Assembly: GCA_024138015.1 (NCBI GenBank)
Contig: JAMXBB010000012.1
Coordinates: 16,974,634-17,038,633, forward strand
Reading direction: 5' to 3'
DNA: 64,000 nt
Source: Lumnitzera littorea
Lineage: Eukaryota; Streptophyta; Magnoliopsida; Myrtales; Combretaceae
Shown: in pieces, positions 36,640 to 47,455 of the stretch
How the letters are laid out: each line of letters starts with the position of its first letter
Position numbering within the stretch: position 1 is the first letter of the stretch
The notes under the pieces: model-generated
The model's database searches: none
Seen by the model: the letters and a program-made list of their open reading frames with translations, nothing else
Told to the model about the DNA's origin: nothing
Program-made: the position numbers and the translations under genes

Positions 36640-37335
36640 TCCAATTCCACTTTTAGGTTATCAAAAGACCGTATATCAGCCTTTTTAGAAAGAAAATTTT
36701 TTAGTTGGTTTACCTAAATTAATAGAAGAATAAGTTAGGAATAAAATCCAAGATGAGAATAATGGCGAAATTCCTTATAATAATCTATCATATAGAGAAT
36801 TAGTATCATATGTCTATAAAATTGGAACTAATTTATGTACTACAATAAGATTGAAAAAGCAATAAAAAAATGAATAATGCATGAAACACTAAAGTCTTGG
36901 TGATTTTTGTGCACAATATGATCCTTCTTTTGTTAATAAAAAGAAGAAAAAGAATGTAAAAAATTCATAATGTTCACAATGCACATATAAAAAACCATAT
37001 AGGAATTTTAAGAAAAAATATCTTAAAAATCCTAAAAAGAAACCAATAGATAAAAAATATAAGAAAAGGTCTTATAAACAATTAAGATGTTATAAGTGTA
37101 GGAAAATTGGTCATAGAGCATAATACTATAGGATCAATAATAAGCATAATAAATTAAACTTTGATAAACAAACAATGGAAAACGTTCTGCAAATTTTTGT
37201 AGAAAATGAGTCTTCAACATCTAAAGAACAATGTGATATTGGAATTCAAGTCAATGGCATTGAGTCAACATCAACATCTTCTAAAGATGAAAATAAAGTA
37301 AATGTTTTAACTAATGAAGAAGAAGAAATTCTTTG
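36640..37335 (+). pseudogene. Caulimovirid coat protein, C-terminal part
   Basis: After a frameshift near 36700 the plus strand reads LVGLPKLIEE, a stop, VRNKIQDENNGEIPYNN and LSYRELVSYVYKIGTNLC, as in the conserved coat protein of petu/florendo-type viruses. A long Lys-rich stretch follows (about 36950-37080). The zinc knuckle CYKCRKIGHRA is followed by a stop, and the last Cys is replaced (about 37088-37130). An acidic Ser/Glu-rich tail runs to 37335. The protein would form the virion shell. The N-terminal part is missing. Confidence 0.72.
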
Positions 37336-37639
37336 AAAAATAGATTAGTTATCTAATGATAATGAAAAATTTAAATGTTTAAAAAAACATGAACAAAAAC
37401 ACTCTTTCACTTACACATAATTTACCTTACAATCTAAAGGAAATTCTTGAAAGAGGTAAAAAATCATAGAGAAAACTCATCTCTGTAAATGATCTCCACA
37501 ATAAAATTAATGTACAAAAATAAGAAATAAAAGAATTAAAATTAATGCAATTGAAATTACAAAAGGATTTTCTTGAATAAAAAGAAAAAATAGTTGTTCA
37601 AGAATGTTCTAATAATGAAGAAGGTCAAATAGCAAATGA

Positions 37640-38060
37640 TAATATTCAACGTTTCTCTGAAAATGATTTTGATTATCTTCTACAACTTGTAGAGATAACA
37701 ACTAGAAAATGGATAATTAATGTTACAATTAGAATTAACAATGAATTTGATTTAGAAACAACTATGTTATTTGATACTTGAGCTAATCTAAATTGTATTA
37801 GGAAAGAGTTGATACTAATAAAATATTTTGAAAAAACAACCCAATCTCTAAGTTTTGCATCCAGTAATAAATTGCAGATCAATTTTAAATTATCCAGTAC
37901 TAAAATTATACAAGGAAATGTTTTCCATAAGACTTCTTTTATTTTTGTCAAGAATTTAAAGTAAAATGTTATTTTAGGAATACCTTTTATTAACTTGATC
38001 TAACCATTTTTTGTGAATGACAAAGGGATTGGGACATTATTTTAAAAGGAAAATTGTTTT
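37640..38060 (+). pseudogene. Caulimovirid aspartic protease
   Basis: The plus strand reads TTRKWIINVTIRINNEFDLE followed by TTMLFDT, then a TGA stop and A at 37773-37784. The stop falls exactly where the catalytic glycine of DTGA is expected. Downstream are LNCIRKELILIKYFEK, SFASSNKLQINFKLS and NVILGIPFINLI. In the family this enzyme cuts the polyprotein. The stop in the active site would abolish it. The 92-codon minus-strand frame at 37673-37951 is a shadow. Confidence 0.75.
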
Positions 38061-38439
38061 CAATTTTGTCTTAAAACCACAAACCAAATATCTTAATGAA
38101 TTAAAACAAATTTGATTTCAAAATTAAACTGTTTAATTAAATGTTAAGAAAAGTATTTAATGTTTTTAAAAAATGATCTTGAGTTTAAGAAAATTGAAAC
38201 TCAACTTTCCAATGAAAATTTGAAAAAAAAGAATTTCTAATTTAGAATTAGAAATAAAAAAATCAATTTGTTCAACTCTACCTCATGCTTTTTGGAATTG
38301 TAAATCACATATTATTGATTTACTTTATGAAAATGATTTTAATGAGAAAAATATTCCAACAAAGGCTAGATCTTCTTAAATGAATAATGATTTCATTAAT
38401 CATTGTAAAAAAATGAAATAAATGATTTAATTAATAAAA

Positions 38440-39636
38440 GATTAATTTGCAAGAGCAAGTCACCTTGGAGTTGTTCTACATTCTATGTCAATAAAAATGT
38501 TAAAAAAGAAAGAGGTGCACCAAAATTAGTCATTAACTATAAACCTCTTAATAATACTTTAAAATAGATTAGGTATCTCATACATAATAAAAAAGATTTA
38601 CTTAACAGACTCCACAATGCTAAAATATTTTCTAAATTTGATATGAAATCTAGATTTTTACAAATTCAAATTAAAGAATCTGATAGGTATAAAACTGCAT
38701 TCACTATTCCTTTTGGTCAGTTTGAATGGAATGTGATGCCTTTTGGGTTAAATAATGTTCTCTCTGAATTTCATAGAATAATAAATGAAATTTTTAATGA
38801 TTATTCAAATTTCATAATAGTTTACATTGATGATATCCTAATATTCTCATCTAATATAGACCAATATTTTAAACATATTAAGATTTTTATCAATGTTGTT
38901 AGAAAAAATGGTTTAACTATGCCACCTTCTAAGATTTTTCTTTTCTAAACTAGTATTAGATTTTTAGGATTTCACATTCACAATGGCATTATAATTCCAA
39001 TTCAAAGATCAATTGAATTTGCATCTAAATTTCCTAATGAAATCAAGGATAAAAACCAACTCCAAAAAATTTTAGAAAGTTTAAATTATGTTATAGATTT
39101 CTTTCCTAAACTTAATATCTTATGTAAACCACTTTATCAAAGATTAAGAAAGAATCCTCCACAATGGTCTAAATGTCATACTAATGTTGTTAAACAAATT
39201 AAAGAAAAAAATAAAAGAAATTCTATGTTTTCATATAGTAGACCCATCTTTATTCAAAATAATAGAGACAGATGCATCTGATATTGGATTTGGTAGAATA
39301 CTTAAGTAGAGACATGATGGTAAAGAAAATGTTGTTCAATTTATTTCTAAATATTGGAATGAATGTTAGAAAAATTACTCTACAATCAAAAAGGAAATTT
39401 TAGCAATTTTTTTAACAATTTTCAAATTTCAAGAAGATTTGTTAAATAAAAAATTTCTTTGAAGAATTGATTGTAAGACTGCTAAAAATGTTTTATTGAA
39501 AAATATTCAGAATGTTGCTTTGAAACAGGTTTTGACCAGATGGTAAGTAATTTTATCTGTTTTTTATTTTGAAATTAAGCATGTCAATTGAACTTTTAAT
39601 TCTCTCCCTGACTTCCTTACTTGTGAATTTCTGTAG
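38440..39636 (+). pseudogene. Caulimovirid reverse transcriptase and RNase H
   Basis: The best open piece is 38643-38948 (101 codons). It contains SRFLQIQIKESDRYKTAFT, IPFGQFEWNVMPFGL and the intact catalytic motif YIDDILIFSS (38824-38853). Upstream, APKLVINYKPLN is visible with stops. Downstream, IRFLGFHIHNGIIIPIQRS leads into RNase H (ETDASDIGFGRILK, FISKYWNEC, STIKKEILAIFLTIFKF, IDCKTAKNVLLKNIQNVAL). The end is SLPDFLTCEFL and a TAG at 39634-39636. FEWNVMPFGL and the LPDFLTREFL-type end are typical of caulimovirids rather than Ty3/gypsy. Confidence 0.83.
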
Positions 39637-39640
39637 GAAG

Positions 39641-41015
39641 ATGCCTCCTAAGAAAGACAAAAGAAAGGAGAAAGAACCTTAGAAAAAAGGGCCTAACTAA
39701 TGTTCGGTCATGGCTTAATGTCACAAAATCCAATGCTCCTCTAATAATAAAAGATGAATCATCATCTTCCATGACTCTTAAAAATAACTTAACCCTAATG
39801 ACTTCACAAATCAAACACAATGTTATTTCTGAATCCTCAAACGTCCAAATAACCTTAGAATTCCTTATAGCAATTGTAATTGCTCTACAACTATCAATGA
39901 CTCCTCCAATGATTCTAGGAATTCAACTAGTAGATGAAATAGTTCTACTAAAATTAATATCCAATCAAAATGTTCAATTAACTGAGGTGTTATCTTCCTT
40001 CGAGAAGTTAACAATCCATAAAAAATCAAAACTTTTAGTAAGGGAATTTTCAAATATACCTTTTCAATTGAAAAAGGTATTTTTGAAAAAGACCTGTATG
40101 ATTATGTAAAAAAAGATTTTTTCTAAAAATTTCACTTTTATCCCATATGATTATTATAAGACAATAAATTTTTATGAAAGAATTTTAAGTGAAATTGATT
40201 CAATTTCATTTAAACATTTTGAGTCAAATTAGGTAATAAGTTATTCAACAGCCATAATTTGTAAGGTCATCAACCTTATTGAGTGGTCTAGTAATCCAAC
40301 AATGCCAATAAAATTTAAAATGTCACCAATGGATTCTCAACCTGATTGTTGAGTTACTTATAATTATTATGATTATAAGCAAGCTTGGTGGAATACTTTC
40401 TTTCGAATGAATCCTAAAAATCACATACATGGTTAATCTTTTTTGAAAATTATTCATCTAAAAACCTTCCTTACCAATTTACACACTAGTGGAATGAATT
40501 CGAAGTAACCAATGAAATAATCCATGAAAAGGCCCTTAATGGATTCAATGTTCTTATGAATAAATATGTTTCGACCAATCCTTCAAGAAAAAATATGCTA
40601 TATTTTATGTATATTAGCATATCTTGGGTGATGACTTAGTTCTATGATTACAAAAAATGACAATGAATCCAAAACTATCATTTTAACAAGAAGATATAAA
40701 GTTAAATGGTTAGATGGATTCAAAATATGAGATAAAGTTGAGGAAAATGCAGTCCTTAATTGGATTAATAAAGACAAATCCTCAATAATTCCAACAAATG
40801 TTTCAATACCTCTAACTCCCTTTTTCCTTGATAAAGGGTTCTTAATGGCATCAATGGTACGTGTTAGTACACCAAACCAAATGAAAGAACTCTTGGAGAA
40901 AGCATTAACATGTTTGAATGAATCTATAAAAGGATCAACTATAGAGTCTGAATCCTATCATAGCGGCGATACCAATAAAGATGATTGCTATGGGATAGAT
41001 TTAGGAGATTCTTAG
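39641..41015 (+). pseudogene. Downstream caulimovirid ORF (ORF2-like), function unknown
   Basis: The ATG at 39641 lies 4 bases after the RNase H stop and starts MPPKKDKRKEKEP. The rest is in several frames. The longest open piece is 39771-40109 (112 codons). Later pieces include YNYYDYKQAWWNTFF near 40365-40405, a Tyr/Trp-rich stretch I associate with the downstream ORF of florendo-type viruses. The end is near DCYGIDLGDS (about 40985-41012). No domain of known function is recognised. Confidence 0.5.
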
Positions 41016-41039
41016 GCATTGAATTTTGAATGTAATTTT

Positions 41040-41290
41040 AAATGTAATGAAATTTTGAGTATATTTTGTATTCTACATTGTAAAATACTCGTAGGAACAC
41101 GATTTGCCACATGTACCATAGTGTACAATGATGTCATATTCTACTTTTGACACAATGATGTCTTCTCATGACTTTTCACTATTTGCTATAGTGAATTGTC
41201 TCTCATAATGATTAACTTTCTACTATTCAACTATAGTGAAATGTAGCTCTCTTTCACTATAAAGAAAGGTCTCTTCCCTCACTCAAACCA
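41040..41290 (+). promoter_or_regulatory. Caulimovirid-like intergenic promoter region
   Basis: Noncoding stretch after the ORF2-like block. It has repeated ATGATGTC and CACTATWNNCTATAGTG-type words (41120-41250) and CACTATAAAGAAAGG near 41258 as a TATA box. The palindromic CACTATTTGCTATAGTG and TACTATTCAACTATAGTG pair may be a repeated element. The placement, downstream of the last ORF and upstream of a long leader, is where the pararetrovirus transcript promoter lies in related genomes. Whether it drives transcription here is unknown. Confidence 0.45.
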
Positions 41291-42150
41291 TTCAATTCTT
41301 ATACCTCTTTTCTCCTCTTTTGAACTTATCTTTCATTCTCCCTTCCTTCTCTATCCTCACTCTCTCTTCCATCCATTCTCTTCTCTCTTCAATACATTCT
41401 TTTTCTTCTCTTTCTTCTACTTCTTCTACCTCTCCTCTTCTCTTCTCTTCCTTTTCTTTGATTGTTATAATATTGAGAAGAGTTCATACGCTTCCGTTCT
41501 AAGGTATAATACATACCTTCAATATTTAATGTTCCTTTCTTTATGTTTTCTTGTATGAGCAAATGATTAGTGTGTAATACGTTAGTTTTAATAAAATTTC
41601 AGTTTCAATTTACTTATATATATATATATATCTTATGGTAGAAGTCTCCGTCTCATATGGGTATATCTCCATAAGATCTATGTTTATGTTTATGTATAAC
41701 TATTTTTAAGACCCCATAATTGGCTGGTTATATATCCTATGGTGGTTTTCTTTTAATGTTTATGTTCTTTAATGCTTTATATGTTCATAAAACTTCACTA
41801 ATTTTTGCACTGTTGCTTGTGGTGGTTTAATATTAATATTCGAATACTATAAGACCACATTAGGTACTGGGAAACCAAGTTGTAGTGGTTTCAATTAAAT
41901 ATTAAATGTATAAGTTTTATGGCATATAGGTTGGAAACCTAATGATTACGAGCTACTGATTCAAAGGAGGTTTAAATGCATCTTATGTTTTTGGTAATAC
42001 AACGCTACGTCCTAGACCATTTAATGTATATATGTTAATGTTTATATTTGATATGTAATGTTTGTTATTTGTATAATCTTTAATATGTATGCTTTAACAA
42101 ATTATATTAAGCAATATTTAAATCTAATAGCAAATAGTAAATAGAATCAA
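41291..42150 (+). other. Leader-like noncoding region of the caulimovirid remnant
   Basis: Begins with a TTCTCCTCTTCTC-type pyrimidine-rich tract (41300-41460), which gives a chance 60-codon Ser/Leu frame. It continues as AT-rich DNA with a (TA)n run at 41614-41632 and TATGTTTATGTTTATG repeats. Caulimovirid RNAs have a long structured leader at this point. I could not find the tRNA-Met primer site TGGTATCAGAGC here. Confidence 0.35.
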
Positions 42151-42345
42151 ATGTGTATGAGAATTCAAATTGAATATTTAGAAGATATTGTTAAAAATCT
42201 CAAAAAGGATACAAGTCAAGATAAGTTTTTCAATGCTTGTTTACAATATTATCAAGATTTAATTTCAAAATATAAAAGAAATATACTTGAAAGTAAAAGA
42301 AAAGAAAAATATTATCATGAAATGATTTCAAGAGTTTGTTGTTAA
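42151..42345 (+). CDS. 64-residue ORF, possibly the start of the caulimovirid polyprotein
   Basis: Starts MCMRIQIEYLEDIVKNLKK and is rich in Lys, Glu and Asn with a coiled-coil-like spacing (LEDIVKNL, YYQDLISKYKRNILE). It ends KYYHEMISRVCC. It sits about 860 bases after the end of the promoter-like region, where the first large ORF would begin. No later exon or continuation was seen, as the sequence after 42345 is noncoding. I do not recognise the protein. It may be a viral fragment or chance. Confidence 0.3.
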   Translation: MCMRIQIEYLEDIVKNLKKDTSQDKFFNACLQYYQDLISKYKRNILESKRKEKYYHEMISRVCC

Positions 42346-42559
42346 TGAAATGTTAAACATTAATATTGTATGATAATAGTGTTTAATTGTATCCTCATGA
42401 TACAAATTTATGATGCTATTTGGACCATATGGCACTTTTTGGCATATACTCATGAAGTTAATAGTTTTCTTATATTTGTGTTGTTATTATTATCCATGGT
42501 TCCTATGGAAGATTAAGAATCATAATTGTCATGAAAATTATTGTAGAGGTAGGGGTCCG
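42346..42559. other. Spacer, nothing recognised
   Basis: AT-rich DNA between the last virus-like ORF and the minus-oriented LTR-like fragment. The 60-codon plus frame at 42410-42592 has no family signal. Confidence 0.4.
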
Positions 42560-43200
42560 ATTAGAGTGGTTATGTGTGTTCTGCGTAAGTAATGCACTAC
42601 ATGTGGCTTTAAATAAGTGAAGTAAAACTGTCAACTGAAAAGATGAATAGGTGAGAATAAGGTAGAGAGGAGGAACGTGCAATCTCAATGTCTTAAATGT
42701 ATAAATAATATACAAGGCAATCTTAGGGGATTTCAAGCGTTCACCTTATGGCTTGAGTGAAATAAGATAAATTCTTTATCCGAATTGCTTATTTGATCTT
42801 AGAGAGCAAAGTTTTCATAATAGAATACTGTTTCTCTAATCTCTTTAAAAATTCTAAATGATGAGGAAATACTGGGTATTTATAGGCTTTTGGGCATTAT
42901 GGCATCTGTCGAATCATCTAGGTGATCAACGAATGAAAAAGAGTTTACTCAATTTATGGTTTTCCAAAATGAGCTAACTAATGGGCTCAAAACAAATAGC
43001 CTTCCTTATAAATGCACGAGCCTGCCTAAAAAGGGTTAGAGACAGACGGATCGATTCAACGATTCCTATTCCGAGCCAACTAAGCTAAATTCCCTTTAAT
43101 CATCCTAATATGGATTAGACTCCTTAAGCCCTATCACTTGGCTTAAGGACTCCAATCTAAATTAATTATGGGTTTATCTCAACAACTAATATAACAATTT
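42560..43200 (-). repeat. LTR-like fragment with promoter, minus strand
   Basis: On the minus strand a TATAAATA box (42877-42884) in the context GCCTATAAATACCC is followed by CTCATCATTT and, over about 300 bases, CT-rich leader sequence ending near CTTTTCAGTTGAC. Upstream is a GC-richer block (43020-43100). This layout is typical of the U3/R boundary of Ty3/gypsy LTRs in plants. The ends were not located, no coding region is attached, and a gene promoter is possible. Confidence 0.35.
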
Positions 43201-43439
43201 TAAGCTCTCTACAGTTATCAATGATCTATAATTGAATTTGCACTCTATCGAACTGAAGTGACACTTTTTAACTTATTTACCATCTTTTTTCCCTCCACTT
43301 TCCTTTTTCCATTCAAAATTAGTTGCTTTTAACAATGTATACGTGCTAATTCTTAATTGGCAAATGACTTCGTAATAAAAGACTTCTTATGGGCTCACAT
43401 ACAACCTTATGAGAAAATTGATATATTTTAATCCTCACA

Positions 43440-43910
43440 ATATTTTTTGATGGGAGAATTTAGACCATGAACTTTGAAAGCTTACTGCAACCTCGAAAAG
43501 CTGAAGACCCACATACTATGGTTCATTATTACCTTCGAGAACTAAGGTCCTATGAAGACTCCTGAAACCTAAACCATTAGAGCCATGAAGTCTATAGAGT
43601 TGCTCAAGATCGTTCTGACCTAGAATTGACCAAACCATTTATATAAAAACTTGCTAATAAGGAATGCATCACAAAGTTACATGATTGGGAACGAACCCTT
43701 GAAAATATACTTTCCTAATGAGATGTATTATGCACTTTCTTAAAATACCTATAAATAAGGGCTAAGCCCCTGAGTAAGGGAATTTACAATAGACACAAGT
43801 TCTAATATTTTCTAATCATAAGTTTGTTGATTTAAACATCAAAATGGTCGTACTGGATAACCCTTTCGTGTTTGCTAACTATCTATTCTTTTGCAGGCCA
43901 AGTCAATTTT
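43440..43910 (+). repeat. LTR-like fragment with promoter, plus strand
   Basis: ACCTATAAATAAGGGC (TATA at 43750-43757) is followed by GTTGATTTAAACATCAAAATGG and TTTTGCAGGCC at about 43890-43901. This order (CCTATAAATA, GCTGACTTGAGCATC-like, TTGCAGG) is familiar from the U3-R-U5 of Ogre/Tat-type plant LTRs, from memory. No flanking duplication or internal region was found. Confidence 0.4.
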
Positions 43911-46900
43911 TAGAACCAAGGAAACAAATTTCTACGGGCTAAATTCAGGTGTCAGCAATATCCACAAATTTATATGTAACATTTTCTTATTAATAGGTAT
44001 CATGACCAATTTGGACAAGAACCCTACTAAAATTCTATATTATAGAAAAAAAAAATCTAACTTGTTATATTTCATTATATTGAGTTTTTATAACATTTGT
44101 GTGAAATTCAAAATGAGAAAAACCTCACATAGTAAGAGATAACTAACGATAGTTTATAAGGTCAAAATAGCATTGAATACTAAGTTAATATTAGTTATAA
44201 ATTTTTGAATGAAGTGTTTAAAAAGGTCTATATTTTGTTCATTATTTATTGGTTTGGTTATTATCTAAAAGATGGGCGCATTACAATTTGATTGTAAAAG
44301 AAAACTTTTTGGGCCGATAGTGAATTAGCTTATTACACAAATCCCAAAAGAAAAATTACATGCTACTTTTCAGTTGTAGGGGCAAAAAAGAAAATTGCCA
44401 ATTGCTCTTGTTAAGCTAAGCCTTGCACTCATGCTATTTGTTCGTAATTGGAAAAACATAACCTTGGATGATACATCTACCTCGCACATAATAACGGGAC
44501 AGAGTCGTATCATAAACTGTTAGAATAAGAATTTCATTGGGTTTTTGACTTGTTTTCATAACTTATAATTTTAGCTATTAATACTATAATTAGATTTGAC
44601 AATTTTTAATACAATACGAAAAACACACAGAAGTATGATATGTTAGAACATGATTATAAAGAAAAAAGATATAAAAGTGATATGATATACCGATATGAAA
44701 CATAAAATTATGATAAAAATAAACACTAATATAAATTCGTGATCTCTATTCACAAGTACTTTTTGCATTATCACAAATTTGTATACGAACTTGCACAAAG
44801 TAAAGATATAGACATTTGATCCGTTCACACGAGTTGTCACCCCAAATACCCCAAGATATTACAAATTTTGGATTTGTTTCCATAGTTTGGTTAGGTAGTT
44901 GTAATTGCACAATATGACTTATTTGGTCAAGTTACAATTATCAATGAATTGCGTGTTAACTTTCTGAATGTTTAGAAATATATGTTGTGGCACGGAGAAA
45001 GGAATCTTAAATTGGAATGCATTCTTATATTTCACTCTTGTACATTCATGAAAAAATAATAAATTAACAATAATGAGGATCTTAATGGTACTCACGGCCC
45101 TTTTTTTTTTTTTTCCAAATTATAACTTATTTCGCTGTAAAGAAACAATAGAAAGAATCTAAACTTTATTAAAGACAAAAGAATAGCTAAAAATAAATAT
45201 AAAACAACAAATAATAAAAACGTAAGAAATGGTACTCAATACCAAGTATAGATATAGGGTATAAGTTTCATAATAGTTTCAGAATGCCATAAAATAAGTT
45301 TTACCTACAAAATTTGAGAATCATCTGTTCCTACATGGTAAGTCATGAGTTGAGTCCTATATATATCTCTCCATGCTCACCTCTTCTGATTGGTACTAGC
45401 TTAAGTTCGCCTATGCCAGTATATACTCAATTTTTCCTATGCCCATTCAAAATTAATGCATGCTACGCCTTGACCAAGAATTGCATGTTAAGCTTTGAGC
45501 AAGAATTGGCCGGCAGTGCCCTTGAAAATTCTCATTAGACATAGAAGCACATAACACACAATTATTTTGAGCAAAAACCAAGGTCAATAATACAATGGAC
45601 CAAGGTATACGTTTGTTTTGTATTGATGGTTCCAGTCCAACAGTATCGCTATTATATACGAATAATAGAGCAAACCGACCATGTGGTCAATAATAATAGA
45701 GAATATGGTATTTCGGTTTAGTTCCTACAAACAATACATGTTATCATAAGGACCTTCATTTATTATTTTATAGGCAACTCAACTTCATATACAACGTATC
45801 TCTAAGAAACGAACCATGTGATTTATCGACGCGCAAACCTCGTTTATCCATTTGATCATTAAAATTATCATATTATTATTTATTCCACGCGTCCTCTTTT
45901 AATTAAAGAGTGAGAAGACAAATTTTCTTTTATTTTCTTTTTCTTTTTTATCTTTTCAGAACCATGTCTTTTTTTCCTCCTCAGAGGAAGCAAGAACATA
46001 GCCGTAGAAATAACTGGATTAATGATAAGTTTCTGACATAAATTTAAAAAATAAAACGGTTTACTGATATAATAATAATTCAATGAACTAAAAATAAATA
46101 AATAAAAACCTTCAACAGAAAAATTATGGTGCAATTGTTGGGTTCAAGAAACCATATATTACAACATAACTTATGCATTCATATTTGCAACCAAGAGCAC
46201 CATAACGATCAGCAAGAAATTTATTATTCGTGTTAAATTTTAGATTTTTGCGATCACATTGCTTTATTTGATTCCAAAACTAGAATCTGATTCACATTTT
46301 CAACTTGATGATCTGTGGGGGTTTTTTAGAAAATCGTTATGTCTCCATATTAACTCATCTATTAAGAGACTATTAACTTTTTTTATTAAAAAAAAAAACG
46401 AAGGAAAATGTTACCAGAAGACATAGCATAGCCCCCTTTTAAATCTTAGGACATATACACATATATAGATTTTTTTTTCCCCTTTTCTCATGTCTACCAT
46501 CGAAAATTTTAGAGAAAAATAATAATGTGACACGTGATTTTTTATCTATGGTTCACGGAAGTTTTTCAGAGAAGCTTATAGGTGTCACACTTTTACTAAC
46601 TCATGTCCATCATTATCAAAACCACTGAACTCTCCATTTGTAAATCCTTTCAGCATACTTAATAAGAAAATATACAATTTTCAAAGCAATAATTGTGTAA
46701 TCTCCCAGCTCAAAAAATAGTCAATGTCGAAGTTAGGCAACTGATGAGTCTTTTTATCTACTTGAATTTAGAACTTACTTATAAAAAAAAATTCAATAGA
46801 TTTCATGTGCTATATATAACATATAAATATCAGTAAGATTTTAACATAAATTATACTAAAATAAATAATTATCAAATCAATTACCATATATAATTTACAT

Positions 46901-47440
46901 ATATTAATATCTTATTGATATTTATATACTATATATAATACGTAACATGTATTAACGATTGAATCTCTTCTCCATTTATCCAGTTTCAATGTTATTTATA
47001 ATGGCTAAACTAATAGGTGACTGATACACCTTTTAACTTCCTATTTGGTGTTGATTTGATATTAATTACTTACACCGTATCAATCACTATTGACACTTTC
47101 AGCAATTCATGTAACACTTTAACTTATTTTTATATCACACATGTTGCATACATACAACTTACATAGTTTTTACTTATTTTCGTTTCTGGTTTCCAGAGAA
47201 ACTATTAAAAAATGTGAATATGTACCGGGAAAAAACAAAATACAAGTATGTGATTCACTATGAAAACAAAAATAATCTTCCGCACTGTACAAAAAAAAAT
47301 CTATCTTGATTTATAGATGTTGGTGTGTGTTTCACTAATTTTTCCACGCAAAATAAAGAAATTTTTTTTTTTTTTTCTTTGTGACTAAAAGAAAGGAAAA
47401 AGCAAACTAAAATTACATAATCCAACACTTTTTTCACACC
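43911..47440. other. AT-rich intergenic region, no gene recognised
   Basis: The open frames here (43891-44142, 44643-44840 minus, 45314-45538, 45880-46134 minus) are short, of biased AT-driven composition and match no family I know. Homopolymer tracts occur at 45102-45114 (T) and 46389-46399 (A). A foldback is listed separately. Confidence 0.5.
46809..46940. repeat. Foldback (inverted repeat), MITE-like
   Basis: The left arm, TATATATAACATATAAATAT and onward (46809-46844), pairs with the reverse complement of the right arm (46904-46939), which reads TATATATAGTATATAAATAT. About 31 of 35 positions match by eye, around a 59-bp loop. No target duplication is clear in this AT-rich sequence. Confidence 0.5.
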
Positions 47441-47455
47441 CCCATTTTATTCTGA

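Larger units (their letters stand above)
36622..42345 (+). mobile_element. Endogenous caulimovirid (plant pararetrovirus) remnant, broken
   Basis: Plus-strand blocks follow caulimovirid order: coat protein C-terminus with zinc knuckle, aspartic protease, reverse transcriptase and RNase H, then a second ORF starting 4 bases after the polyprotein stop, then a promoter-like noncoding region and a short ORF. A two-ORF plan with an ORF of unknown function downstream fits the florendoviruses, and the motifs are also close to petuviruses; the genus is inference. Movement protein and most of the coat protein are absent. Stops and frameshifts occur in every block, so the copy is a fossil. It has no LTRs, which separates it from the neighbouring retrotransposons. 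Confidence 0.75.

Noticed and set aside
36622..42345. Another Ty3/gypsy retrotransposon.
   Set aside because: The coat protein-type zinc knuckle block, FEWNVMPFGL motif, lack of integrase and LTRs, and the downstream ORF fit a caulimovirid instead.
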